From assembly GCA_964036155.1 (NCBI GenBank), contig OZ038422.1:38773201-38837200 (forward strand): a DNA stretch of 64,000 nucleotides. The letters are read 5' to 3'. How positions within the stretch are numbered: the first letter of the stretch is position 1; each line of letters begins with the position of its first letter. The translations under genes were made by a program, and so were the position numbers. This stretch comes from Diploscapter coronatus (lineage: Eukaryota; Nematoda; Chromadorea; Rhabditida; Rhabditidae). Shown here one piece after another: positions 26,301-38,700 of the stretch. The notes below the pieces were generated by a model. It made no database searches. It was not told the origin of the DNA and worked only from the letters and a program-made list of their open reading frames with translations.

Positions 26301-28064
26301 CGTCCCCTTTGTAGTACAAATCGCCTCCAACTCGAAAATTAGCATAACATAGGGTAAGCTAAAAGCGCTTCTATAATGAATATTCTTTTTTCTTTTAAGT
26401 TTCTATGCTCAAACCACTAAATACGGTTAATTTTAATTACTAAAGTATCGCAACCTGCTTTGTTTCCAGATGAATACGCTACTCTGGACGAAATGGCAGG
26501 TCCATCCTCCGGCTCAGGCGCCTCAACATCAGGAGGAAATCCAAGTACGACCCCCCTTCTCTATGCTCAACCGAACAATTCAAAATCAGCCTCCAACAAA
26601 AACAAGAAAGGGTTCTCAGGCAAGCCATGAACAAGCAAGAGAACGGTGTAAGTGCAGTACTTTCCTCTCAAGAGTGAGTATAGTTCTTCCAAAAATGGTA
26701 CCTTTTCCAACAAAATGAAAGATAATATGTTGCCATACAATAATTTTTCAATGCCAAATATTTAGCATACATTTTTAATCACTTGTTCTAATTAAAGTCA
26801 TCGAAAGTGTATTGAATTGTTAAAGATCAAGAGACTTATTAGATGATCTAATAACTTTTTTCGGAGAAAAGCTCATTTTAACATTTTGGGAGAAATGTAC
26901 TTATTTTGAGAGAAAGTACTTGCAGCCACACTCGTTTAAGTGCAGTACAATTGAACCCGATTTGTGTCCGTCGTAGCCTGCAATGCACACATTCAAATAC
27001 ACCGAATTGTCGTCTACCTCAAATTGTCGTCCTACCATAATCCTCTGGTAATATCCGCTCCCGCCCACGCACTTCGTCTATGTATTTTATTCTCTCTATT
27101 AGCATGCTTTTTGACTATGACCTTGGTATTTTATGGTGGAGTGTTGCCGATTTTTGTAAGGTGAAGTTTAGTTTTTTCTTTATTTTAAGTTTTTAATAAT
27201 CACAAATAAGTTGTTTTGCTGCCAATTGACTATCTTTTAAAAAGATTTTTAGTTCAGTTCTCTCGCAAATACTGCTCCCTATAACTAAAATTTAACATTA
27301 CTTTTTTTAAGTAGAAAAAGGCTTTTCTATAATATAATGATGCTGTGAAATTACGTGAGGAAAGAATTTTGAAATTTCTTTTTTATAATCAAAATAGTCA
27401 CGAGGTAGTAAAATGATGAAGTTCAAAAGCACGTGGTTATTGGTGGATTGGGTGAATGGAGTTTTGCAAGATGGCTGAGGTTTTGAATGGGCATGAAAAT
27501 GACAATGACAATGACAAGAGAATGGGCTGAATGAAAATTTGCAAGTTTTGAGAATGATAATATTTTAAAACAATTTTAAAAATAACGCTATGTTCTTTGG
27601 GTTTTGGAGGAGGGTCAAAAATTGAGTTCTATTGTAAAGTCGCCCTTACCTTATTCTAAAGATCATCTACTTTCAACAAACAAATCAATTATTTTAAAAG
27701 TAGTAAGCGATTTTACAATAGATCAAAATACTAATTCGAGGTTCAACTGTATCGCGAAATGAACTCATTTTTCACTAGAGTCTGTGCCCAGAGTCACCAA
27801 AAATAATAAATAAAAATAATTCAAAAATAATGAAAGTTCGTGGAGTAAAACTATCGTAACTCTATCGTTTCACTTTAAAATGGAATTTACCTATGTCACC
27901 ACTGTAAACCTATCTAAATTTCTTTAAAATTTTTTTTTAAAAATCAATAAATTATTGATTTTCTTTCAGTTTACGAGCCCGACCCCTTCTCGCCAGATTT
28001 CGACGAAGAACAGAAGCAAAACGCAGTCAACTCGAGGCGGGCCAATCCCAATCACTACACATAA
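20371..28064 (+). CDS. ced-1: CED-1/Draper/MEGF10 engulfment receptor
   Basis: Single-pass phagocytic receptor that recognises dying cells and signals through CED-6. It has a signal peptide ([20 protein letters not shown]), an EMI domain ([16 protein letters not shown] ... KQCCKGYY) and then a long run of atypical EGF/laminin-type repeats with eight-Cys spacing (for example [30 protein letters not shown]), over about 20 exons. The TM helix is [17 protein letters not shown] (near 25820-25880). The cytoplasmic motifs of the family are present: NPLY (NPxY, PTB-binding, near 26038) and YATL (YxxL, near 26473). The probable last exon (27970-28064) encodes [11 protein letters not shown] and ends NPNHYT. 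It is reached by a 1.35 kb GC-AG intron starting at 26620; reading through that donor gives a stop two codons later. The ATG directly follows ttttacag, as expected for SL trans-splicing. Confidence 0.95.
22933..23231 (+). other. ced-1 intron with a small hairpin and a non-TTTCAG acceptor
   Basis: Between KFYYG and RNCASECKC the acceptor is ttttgag at 23225-23231. The reading frame and the EGF cysteine pattern require it. Inside the intron, ggttgcaaattt and its reverse complement aaatttgcaacc (about 22960-23020) could form a short hairpin. Confidence 0.55.
26646..26932. mobile_element. MITE in the last ced-1 intron
   Basis: The left end (gtaagtgcagtactttcctc) matches the right end in reverse complement (ggctgcaagtactttctctc), giving imperfect terminal inverted repeats of about 27 bases around a 287-bp AT-rich interior. 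The right end shares agtact(t/c)gcagcc with a similar element in a sqv-5 intron at 48410-48549. No coding content. Confidence 0.55.
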
Positions 28065-29098
28065 AAATTGTACATTTTCTATCGTAAAACCTAAAATAGA
28101 AGTCTCTGGTCTTCTATTTTCGATTTCATTTAAAGATGGACTTCAATTTTAGATTTACGGTGTTTTAAATTTTGAAACATTCATCATTCAGTCTGATGTT
28201 AAGATTTGCAATGGTTCTAAATTCTAAAATGATTCACAACTTTCACTATATTTCTTCTCCTTCAAAATCGTGTTTAACTTGTGCGAATCACAATCTCCAG
28301 CACAAGAAAACAGACCTTTTGATTTTCATCGATTTTTTAAAAATTCCCAATTTATAAAATGGGGCTCATCTTCGAAATTTCTGAATTTTGTTGTCTTTTT
28401 GAGAATGAACCCCAACGATATTCATGATTTTCATAGAAATTAGACATTTATTTGTCCTTATTCTTTTCATTTCAAATTTGTATATCTTGCAGAATATTCT
28501 CATGCCGGTGTAGTTAAAATTTTTATTTTTACCGAGAAATACTAAAAAATTAGCCATTCGGAAAATCTGCTACAATGCTAAGTTTTAATGACAACTCAAC
28601 TTAAATTTAACATTGAAGCTTATTTTCACGATTGGTGATTTTTGAGCCGTTTTTTAATCATTTTTGTCTCAAATTTAGAAGACTAGGTCTTTCGATTTTC
28701 CATTTTCATTTATGATTTTCAAAAGAAGTGTCGCAGTTAACTCAGATACTAAGCGGGCTAATCTTTCATTCACTAATCTATTATTTTTCCCTTGTTGTAC
28801 GAAAACATTGCCTTTGCAATATTTTCTTCTAATCTTCATTATAAATCTTCCGATATCTTGTCAAATCAATATTTACTTACATTTCTTTTTCGAAATTCCT
28901 AACATTTTTCATGATTTTGGCCAGTATTAGGTTGAAATTTTGTCATATTTTATTGTACAGTTTTCGAGATGATTTATGAAGATTTTATGAGATGAAAAGG
29001 AAATTTGCTTGTGTTGTGCAATTCTGTGGTGAAGTCCAGCTTTGGCTATCGAAATTTTTTGTTATTTTTAGAACTTTTAAATTTTTGAATCTTCAGAA
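28065..29098. other. Gap between ced-1 and the Rab gene
   Basis: About 1 kb of AT-rich sequence that should hold the ced-1 3' UTR and the upstream region of the Rab gene. No coding exon or RNA gene is seen. The Rab ATG follows an acceptor-like cttcag two bases upstream, suggesting trans-splicing. Confidence 0.5.
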
Positions 29099-30253
29099 AT
29101 GAGAATTCGAAAGAAGGCAATTTTCCTGGGCGAATCTGGAGTTGGAAAAACGTCGATCATTTTGCGCCACGACGGACGAGGGTTTGATTTCGCTCATTCA
29201 GAAACCTTGGGTGCAAACTTCATTGTCGCTACTGTGTAAGTCGGAGTTTTCCTCGTAAATTCTTCACGAAATATCACTAAACACGGTTTTGCAAGCCTTA
29301 CCTTTGAGAATAACGAAGTGATAAGAAAATAAGGAAAAGCGAGAGACAATAAAGATTTTATTTTTTTCTAAGCGGTTTAGCTAAATGCAGGGCGCTTCTA
29401 AAGGATAAGGCCCATTAGGCTGTGTGAAATAAAAATTCACGAGCTTTTTGTTCATTTAATTTTCACGGTATACATCATTTTTATCAGAAAAATATTCCTT
29501 TCAGTTTTTCTATATCTTTTATATTGATTTTAAAATTTAGAGGAATAGCCTCTGACGTTGTCGAATTGCAAATGTGGGATACCGCTGGCCAAGAGCGGTT
29601 CAGAGCTATGGTAGTTAACATTACCGATAACTAGGGCAATTATCGATTTAACTACCAGGTGCCTATGTATTTGAGAGGAGCTGCAGTGGCTTTTCTCGTT
29701 TATGATATCACAGTAAGACGGACTTTTCACCAGCTGAAATGGTGGATTGAAGGTTGAATTTTAGTTTCATTTTTTTAATTTAAAAGATTTTAGAATTGCA
29801 CCGAAATTCCGATAGAATGGATAAGAACCTGATATTGATCGTGATCGGAAATAAGATAGATCTAGCGAAGAACAGGGAGGTCACGCTGGAAGAAGGACAG
29901 CAATTCGCTAGTCAACATAATGCGGTGAGTTTTTGAAAATTGCAATATCATTTAATGAAAAATAACTATTTTCTGACAAAAAGTCGAATGTTTTTGAGAG
30001 AAATCTGAAATATTATTGGAAAAAGAAGAATAATTTCTGCAAAAATAAGTAACTTCTGGAAAAATCGATAAATTTTCAGCTTTTCTTCGAAACTAGCGCT
30101 CTTCGCGATCACGGCATAGCAGAGACGATACGGGCTGCTGCCGAACAAATCATTCTCCAGACGCCTTCAAAGGGCTCAAGACCAGGATCGACGATTTCTC
30201 TCGAAAACTCAAGTATTCCTGTTCGAAAGAAGCGATGTTGTAGGTCCAATTAG
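29099..30253 (+). CDS. Divergent Rab GTPase of the Rab5/Rab22 group
   Basis: Small GTPase for membrane traffic, five exons, about 203 aa. G motifs are visible: P-loop GESGVGKT, switch I region ETLGANFIVATV, WDTAGQERF with catalytic Gln, NKID and ETSA. MVPMYLRGAAVAFLVYDIT resembles the Rab5/22/31 switch II and beta-4 region (APMYYRGAxAAIIVYDIT). The C-terminus is KKRCCRSN, a CCxxx-type geranylgeranylation signal, close to the CCSN of Rab5. Unusual points are the acidic or hydrophobic changes in switch I (TLGANF instead of TIGxxF) and an early RHDGRGF loop. The nematode ortholog is not clear to me; it may be a lineage-specific Rab rather than RAB-5 itself. Confidence 0.9.
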
Positions 30254-31671
30254 TAGTTTTTCTTATTTCATTGAAAAATTGATCTCTTTAAAAGAATATG
30301 CGATATCCTTGCAGGGGTCAAATATAGATCCCGCCCATTATTAATTTTTGAAAAGAAGTCAATTTTTCTTCTTCTAACTTCTAATTTTCATTTTTCGTAT
30401 TTTGTAGAGTATTTTTCTTACGGTTTTCTACCAAAGCCTTTTCATTCCTTAAGATTTTACGGCGAGCTTTAATTCCATTTGACGTCTGTTGTGCCTAATC
30501 ACTTGTTTTGTTGTCATTTTGGCCTCTCTTCCCAAAGAGAACGTGTATTTTTACGATTTTTGTAGAAACTTCCACTTTTACTTACTCTCCCATACTCAGA
30601 TCTAATCCCATATCGTGATCTTGTCATATCGCTTAGCAGTTTTATGAATTTCAAGCAGTTGAATAAAAATTTTCTGATTTATTTTTCAGGAATATCAAAA
30701 ATTTGTTCTCTTCAATAAGATATCTTCAAATTTTTCGACATAAATTTGAATCTCTCGATTTTTAGGATTCTCAAATCTGAATGCGGATTTAGTCCTTCTA
30801 CACACGCAATTCAGATTCGTCCGGGAAAAGAGTCGGTCGCTTAGAGGCAAGTTTTTCCTGACCATTTTTGGGAAACTTCCCTCTTCTTCTCATGAAAAAT
30901 TCTGCAGAATGAGGCTGGCGATCCATATTTTCATGGGCCGTAGCGCTCGGGGCTATTGTTATAGGGGGAATTCATGAGTCTGGAGGTCCGCTATTTCTTT
31001 TTCTCGGCCCTCCTATTTTTATGACTATTTCTCATGCTGCTTCTTTATTTTTTTCTCTAAATTCCCCTCATTTTTATCTCTATTTCCCAGCTATTTCTTT
31101 CACGCAAAAACTTTGTTTTCAGCCAGCGTTATATCCGATTTATATCCATGCTTTGATCATCGAATTTTGAACGCAGAAGAAACGAATTGATCCCCCAGAA
31201 GGTAGATTTGGTTCTGATTTGGGACGCTGAAAATGAATTTCGTTGGGCCTTGTTTCTGCCAAATTGCTTGAGGGAAAGCGGAGAAAGATAACGTTTTTTC
31301 GAGGAATGAAAAGAAAGGAGATAGCCTAGGAAATTGAGAGAACGAAGGATAGATAAAGTGAAGCTTAGACTGACAGAAAGGAGGGCTTTTCCTTTCTTTT
31401 TTTTCCTTTTTGGGAAAGAAGAAGGAAGGGTTTTCGCTAAAACATCAAACGCGCGAGCGTTTCTTTCAAGCGGATTCTCCTTTGCTCTAGGCGTTTTTTC
31501 TCATTCTCTCTTTTCCTCATATTATTTCACTTTTCTCTGCCTCTTTTCCCCACTTTTTCTTATCGATCGCTTTCTCTCTCTCCCTTTGCAAGTAAGTGAA
31601 GCTCTCTGTGTGCCACTTGCCCTTTCATAGGGTTGGCAGTGCTCCCCGCGCGTATGCCAGACGGGATTGCG

Positions 31672-31707
<36 letters not shown>

Positions 31708-32732
31708 CAAGTCTTTTATTCTTCATTATTCATTTGCCCCCTTCACTTACTACGCACAAACTCCAAGACCGAATTTCCTATAGAATTGCTGAGTTTCTAA
31801 ATTTTTCAGAAAAATTTCTTTCGATTCAAGGTTTCTTTCATTTGAAACCGAAATGAGTAATTTCAGAGAATGACAATTTCTATCTGAAGAAATTCCCATG
31901 CTTTTGAACTCTCTGTTTTGAGATCCTGAAATCGAGTAAGGCTTTACGTCATTTTGACATGAGATATGCGGGCGTCTTTCAGCCCTTCCCCCGGTATATC
32001 TTTAGATCTTCGAATTTTGCAAAGTTTCATGAAAAAGAAGATTTCGCAAGTTTTAGACGAACTTGGGTGTGGCCTCATGAATAGACATACAATCGATTTT
32101 ATTACCTTCTCTAAAATTCAACGCCTCATACCAGCCTATTTTAGCCCCTATTCGTCGTTGGTTAGAGATTAAAAATTCTGTCTTTGTCAAAATGAAATAT
32201 TGATTTTCGGTTTCGTAAAAGCGCGATACTAATTAGTCATAGGGGAAATAGTACTGGGAAAATAGAGAAAGGGGATTATTTTTATTTTCTTGTTTTGAGT
32301 ATCCATGCTCGATGACGACATCTCGTCTAATTCTTTATCTTTCCAATCTCTTTATCATTCTCCCTCTTTTTCTGTCTCTCTTTCTCTCTTCACTCTCACT
32401 TTCCCATTGTCTATCTCCTCTCGCTGTAATTCCATTTTCCGCCAGTTCTCGCAGCAGACGCATTTCATGTGTATCAATCGATTTTTCGCGTTCACTCTTT
32501 TCGCTCTCTCAATTTTTTGCATTATTTCATTTCTGGATTTTTTCGCAAATGACATCATTCTTCTAAAAAGATATTTAACTTTTTCTACGTCATCTTCAAG
32601 TTATCTTTTTTCCGATCTTTGATTTTACTTTTCCAAAAAGTTATCCAACCAATTTTTTCTAAGAGTTCTAGTCTTCTCATTCCAGGAAGAATCGGTTCGA
32701 GGGACGAATAGTTACTGGTTGGGTGCTGAGAG
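30254..32732. other. Upstream region of ppk-1
   Basis: About 2.5 kb without supported coding exons. It holds pyrimidine-rich tracts, a (TC)n repeat at 31672-31700, and an acceptor (ttccag near 32686) about 45 bases before the ppk-1 ATG that marks a 5' UTR exon or SL site. Probably promoter and 5' UTR intron sequence. Confidence 0.5.
31672..31700. repeat. (TC)n microsatellite
   Basis: About 14 tandem TC units upstream of ppk-1. Confidence 0.9.
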
Positions 32733-35700
32733 ATGTCGACGTCGACGCAGGGCGGAGGCGGAGGCGGAGGCACCGTCACCGTCAACTTCAAATCCGTCGC
32801 TAATGGCAGCGGAGGCATTGGTACAAATTTTTGAACATCGAAATATCATCAATTTTTACTTTTCAATTTTATTGATTTTTTAGACGGCGATGTGACGAAT
32901 CGCGAAGAGCGCTCCGAGAAGCAGAAGCTCGGACATAGGAGAATTGATGAGCAAGGAGGGGTGAGACTTTTAAAAAAAAAAAACATTTTTTTAATAGAAA
33001 ATGATGGTTTTTTTTTTCTATTTTTCTTATAAAAAATATCTAAACTTAGTCACCTTTTTAATTAATTGTATAATGTTTTTTTTGGAAAGACTATCTTTTC
33101 AGGTGAGCTACAAGAAAGTGCCCACCAATGCGTTGATGTCAGCCATCCAACTGGGCATCGCCAACTCGATCGGCAGTTTAGCCTCGAAACCCACTCGCGA
33201 CCTTCTTCTACAGGACTTCGAAACCATCGAGAGCGTCGTCTTTCCTGCGTAAGTTGCATTAAAACGTCGGAAGAGGCAAATGATTTATTTTTCTCGAAAT
33301 TGACGGGGGGTTTTTTTTCTACAAGGATTCTTTTTTTTGTATTTTCTTCAAAGATGAATATTTTCAGTGCGGGCTCAGCTACCACCCCGTCCCATTCGTT
33401 CGGAGATTTCCGTTTTCGGACCTACGCCCCTATAGCATTTCGATATTTCCGCGACCTGTTCCACATCAAACCAGCAGATTTTCTGGTAAATTTTAAAAGT
33501 TTTTTTTTCTTAAAAAAAAAAACCCTATTTTCAGCGGTCGATTTGCACTGAGCCTCTGAGGGAGTTGTCCAATGCTGGTGCGTCCGGATCGATTTTCTAC
33601 GTTTCGCAAGGTGAATTTCAAAATTTCACTTAAACATTGCAGAATACTCATTTTTCTGAAGTAAAAAATGTGAATTTGTCACTTTGGAGTGAGAAGTTGG
33701 AGTAAAATTTGGAAAACATCTTTTCTTTGAAAAAAAAACTTTCAGATGACCAATTCATCATCAAGACCGTTCAGCACAAAGAGGCTGAATTTCTGCAGAA
33801 ACTGCTTCCCGGATACTACATGGTGAGTTGTTTTTAAAAGATAGTTTTTGCAAAATTCATCAATCTTTCCTATCAACAAAATTTTAAACCCAAAATTGGT
33901 GAATTTCTTAAAAATCCAAAAATTACTTACCTCCGTTTAGGGTCTGTTAAACCTCGGGCATTTAACAGGCGAGAGAGCACTAATATTTGCGAGACTGAAA
34001 GAAATAATTGTCTGTTTCTCTTACTATTTATGTGTTTTCAATGTTCTCTCGCTTGTCTAATGGCGTCTCGAGTTTAGCACACCCACAATCGGAGCGAGTG
34101 GGCTGCACAAAATGATGCATTTTCTCAGAATCTCAACCAAAATCCGAGAACCCTGCTGCCCAAATTCTTCGGACTCTTCTGCTATCAGGTTGGTTGTTTT
34201 TTTAGTTTCTTTCGAGGAAACATTTTATTGCCATTTTATTTATATTTTTATGAGTGATAATGAAGAAATGATTTTTTTCGTTTTTGAAAAAAAATGAATT
34301 TCCAGAGTCTGGGCAAGAACATCCGTCTTTTGGTGATGAACAACTTGCTGCCACAGGCCATTCAAATGCATGAAAAGTACGATTTGAAAGGCTCCACCTA
34401 TAAAAGAATGGCTTCGAAACAGGAACGGGCCAAGGTATAGTACTTTTTAAATGGTGAAGATGGAAATTAGTTTTTAGTCTCATCCAACTCTGAAAGACCT
34501 GGACTTTCTGGAGAATCACCAGGACGGCATTACGATTGACCCTTCCGCGCATGAGGCATTGATTGGAGTTTTGAGGAGGGATTGCTTGGTGAGTATAAAT
34601 TTTATAAAATTGAGAAAAAATAGGCGATTTCATAAAAATGTGAGAGCAAATAATGTTTAGTTTCGAAAAAAAATCAGAAGATTCTATTCCTGAAAGAAGA
34701 AATATGACTTTTGTGGAAATGTCCTATTCCAGGTTCTGCAAAGCTTCAAAATCATGGACTACTCGCTGCTGGTCGGCATTCACAATTTGGAATTGGCCGC
34801 TTCGAATAGAAGAGCCAGGTAAATTTGAAAAATACGGCAAAAATATCAAATATTTGCAGAATCGAGAGCGACCCTGAGGAGCCTGCATTCGACACTCAAC
34901 AGCCCTGTTCGAGCAGAGATGCGGCTGATCAGAGCGCTCAACCGACAACTAGATCACATAAGGTAAAATTTTGTTTAAACTAGAAAATATTAAAGAGCTA
35001 GGAAAATGCTTGGAATTTCCCTTTAAAAATGTGAAATTTGAAAAATAATATAAAATTAGGAAACTTTCTGAGATAGGACGTTTTGAATTTTTTAAAAAGA
35101 GCAACTGAAAAATGACGGGGCTGACGTGAGCTATCTTTGCCCACACTTTCTCTCTACTTTTCTTCCCTCGTCTATCCCTAGCTATAGTGCACGTCATCCC
35201 GTCATTTCAACAGTTGCCTTTAAAAAGTATGATTAAGAATGTTGGATTTCAGGCCCTCAGAGAAAAATTCTCCGTGTGGGAATCGGTGGACGCGAACGAT
35301 GTCGCGAGTCACGGCGGGGTCCCTGCGAGAAACTCGAATGGAGACCGGTTAATTCTCTACTTGGGTATGAAATTTTGAATATTTGCAACTTACTTTCCAA
35401 AATCAAGAAATTGATTTTTTTTATTTGCAAAATTTTCAGGTATTATCGACATCCTCCAGAACTATCGGCTACTGAAGAAGATGGAACACACTTGGAAGTC
35501 GATTCTGCATGATGGAGTTGGTTTTTCTCATTTAAAAAATAAAGACGTAGTTTTTGAAATGATTGAAATTTCTCATAATATCTTTTAAGGGTAACCAGTT
35601 TAAAACTAAATCAATTTCTTTTCAGAGTACAATCTCCGTGCATAATCCTGAGTTCTACTCGAAACGCTTCATGGATTTCATGACGGAACACGTCTTCAAA

Positions 35701-38700
35701 AAGGGTGCAGGTACGCGATTTTTCGTAAAATTCGCTAGATTATCACGAAAATGAGCAATTTGGCTGAAATGAAATGCGAAGCCTCAGAACTAGCACTAGA
35801 TGATGAAGATCCTTTACATTTGGTATCGAAAAATTGCGATGATTAAAACGCTCGGTTAAATGTGTAAATTTGCGTAGAACTGCGAAACGCCAAATTTTTC
35901 CCGTTATTTTTATCCAAAAAATTGGTGTTGCGCATTTTTACGGCGACTTACACATTTATTATGAACTTTTATTCGTCACAGGTTTTCAATATGTGCATTA
36001 CCGCATTTTGCATCTATCAGAAAATGCACACCAAAACGCATTTTGCTCGTCAGAAATTAGTGCCCTAGTGCCGCTGCCTGCTGACATGAATAAGTGCATA
36101 GATTACATGCAGTATTCACTTTCCATTAGAACTATGAAAACGGTCTAGAAAACTAAAACATTTTCCTATCCTCTAACTTTCAATCAGTTCAACTACCACC
36201 TTTCAACTTTCCATTCTTTGGGTTTCGTGATTTTGGGAGTAACTTAGAAAGATCAGAAATTCCCTATAAGTTTAGTTGAAAATCCTATGATGATTGTAGT
36301 GAATTTCTAAATCGGTCGAGTTTTGATCGATTTTTCGGATTTTCCAATTTCGATTTCGAACAGTCGATTTCCAGCAGAATCTCGGAAAGCGAACGGCAAA
36401 TTTCGGACGCTTGTCCACTCCTATCTTGGTAGGGCGAATGTCGAATGTCGGTCAACACACATGTTCAAACGTGACAAATATGCTCGAGAAAATCATAGAT
36501 TTGTAAGGGGCGTGGATTATTTATTGTTGGTTTTTTCGACAGCAACATTTTTGTTCGTTGTCAAGACCTCAGATTTTGTCATCTATCATCGTTGCCCTGA
36601 ATTTCTGCGGACACAATTTGTTATTTCTGATTTTTGCGGCAACGACAACAGATGACAAATTCTGTTGTTCCAAATATTCAATTTGTACAAATTCAAACCA
36701 CGCCTCTTTCAAATATAGCTTGCACAACGTAGAACGTCCTTTCCCAAGAGATGCTTTAAGTTCCGCACAAATATTCAAATTTGTACATCGAATCCAACAA
36801 AATACTGTGTTATTAGAGATTTTGTGAAAATGTAAACCAAGTGCGTAATAGTGTAGTGATATGAAGAAGGTATCCACAAATCTCGATACTTCGTAATTTG
36901 GCGGAATAGTGTGCAGAGATAGAAAAGGCTAGCTGAACAACTTGGAAACCTTAGGCCCTCAAACCACGCGAAATAGTGTAGGAAAAGAATATTTTCGCTA
37001 CTACTCATTCCATTTAGCATGATTGAGAGCCCGAGGTTTTCAAATAGCCGTAGTTAAAATTGTCTTACTTCACATACTATTTCTTCAAGTTTCGAGTTTT
37101 TGCGAGATTTCCAAACTGCCGTATGACGATAAGAAGTCAAATATACGCAATTTCTCCTGCACGATTATAAGTTATCCTGCATTTAATTTGTAAATTCGTA
37201 TTTTAGGAGCACTTTTGAAAAAATTAGAAAACTCATCAAGCTTCAGCACATTTTAGTTCTTTTTGCAGAAATCGATAGTTTAGGGGCGTGGCTAAAATAA
37301 GCCACACCCAATTTAACATATTTTTGTGCAATAGAGAGTACCATTGTGATAAATGGCGAAAAATGAGGTTTAACCTGAAATTTTGTTATCGTCCCATTAT
37401 TTGATTCGTTCTAAATGACTAACATTGGTTGGAGACGAGACCTATTCTAGAATTTTTGCAAATTTGGTGCACGATTTATGTCTATCTTCATTACTAGCCA
37501 GTGTTATTTGTTTCGGACGAAAACATGCCTTCTCCTTTCAACGAAACGAGTGCGTGTATGCGTATTTAGTGCCCCGTACTTTGCGACTGTCGTTGCGTAA
37601 AATTATTCAATAGTTTTGACGGTTTCTAATGATGTCATAAATTTGGTGAAAAATAAGCACAGAAATGCTACCATGTACAAGTTTTGTTGCGAAGGAGTGT
37701 GAAAAATTAACAAAAAATTCGAACAAGATGATATGTTTTATTTTCAGCGCTGAAACAAAGTCCTTCTCGACGAAGAACGAGAAAGAGCCTGGGAGACGAG
37801 GACGCGGGAACACAACAGCAGATGCTTACCAAAGACCAGGGCCAGGTCGGAGTCCAATCCGGGCAATCCGGTGGGTCGAATTCGGGCAATCCCGTTTCAG
37901 GTTGGACTTTAAAATTATTGTTGAAGGAATACTATTTCTGACACCGAATTGAAACAAGATAAGATGCGAACATTTTTTTCTTCAGAAACTTTAGAATGAA
38001 AAATTGATTTCATTTTCAGCCCGAGACGTCGTTCCGATTCTGCCAAACGCGTCTGGAATCACTCGAGTACCGCTCCGGAAAAGCTACCGGTCAGAAACGA
38101 TCACTGACGGGCCGAAAAAGGAAAAGAAGGTAAGAAAGTTAAATTTAAGGGAACAAATTAAGAAAAAAAACATCCAGCAACCCGCTCCCCAATACATAAT
38201 TCTCTCTCGACATTCATCCATCTCTTACCGAGCTTACGAACGTGTGGGGCATAGTCGAAATGTAATGAAAATACAAAATACAGTACACTTGAAAATTCGC
38301 ATCTTTAACCATTTGGAAAATACGATTGAATGCAAAAGTTAGAAAAGAAGGCTTTTATAGTAAGTCGTAGGGTCTTTTTTAAACCCCGGCTTTCTTTACA
38401 ATAGTATCATCCCTACAGTCTATTCTAAAAGCCAAAAAAACGTTGTATCTTCCAAATTGCCGCATTTTGCATTTACTAAGTTTTGCCTGTATTTCTTTAT
38501 TTCTAGGCCGAATATTCAAATGCTTTTTTTAAATACTTATTGCATTGATATTTTGCGATCTATGCTTGGGGGGAATCTTACATATAATATTGAAAATTGG
38601 AATAACTTACTGATTTTCAGGTAGAGCGATTGTTCGCAAGCAGCTCAGCAAAACCAGAGGAGAAAGAACCGTTGAATGAGACCTCCCCGGGGCAAGTGAC

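Noticed and set aside
31334..31856. Ser/Leu/Phe-rich ORFs upstream of ppk-1
   Set aside because: Produced by TC/TTTC repeats; no splice or homology support.
37280..37620. Possible extra ppk-1 exon in the large intron
   Set aside because: No open stretch with both splice signals; the flanking exons already join in phase.
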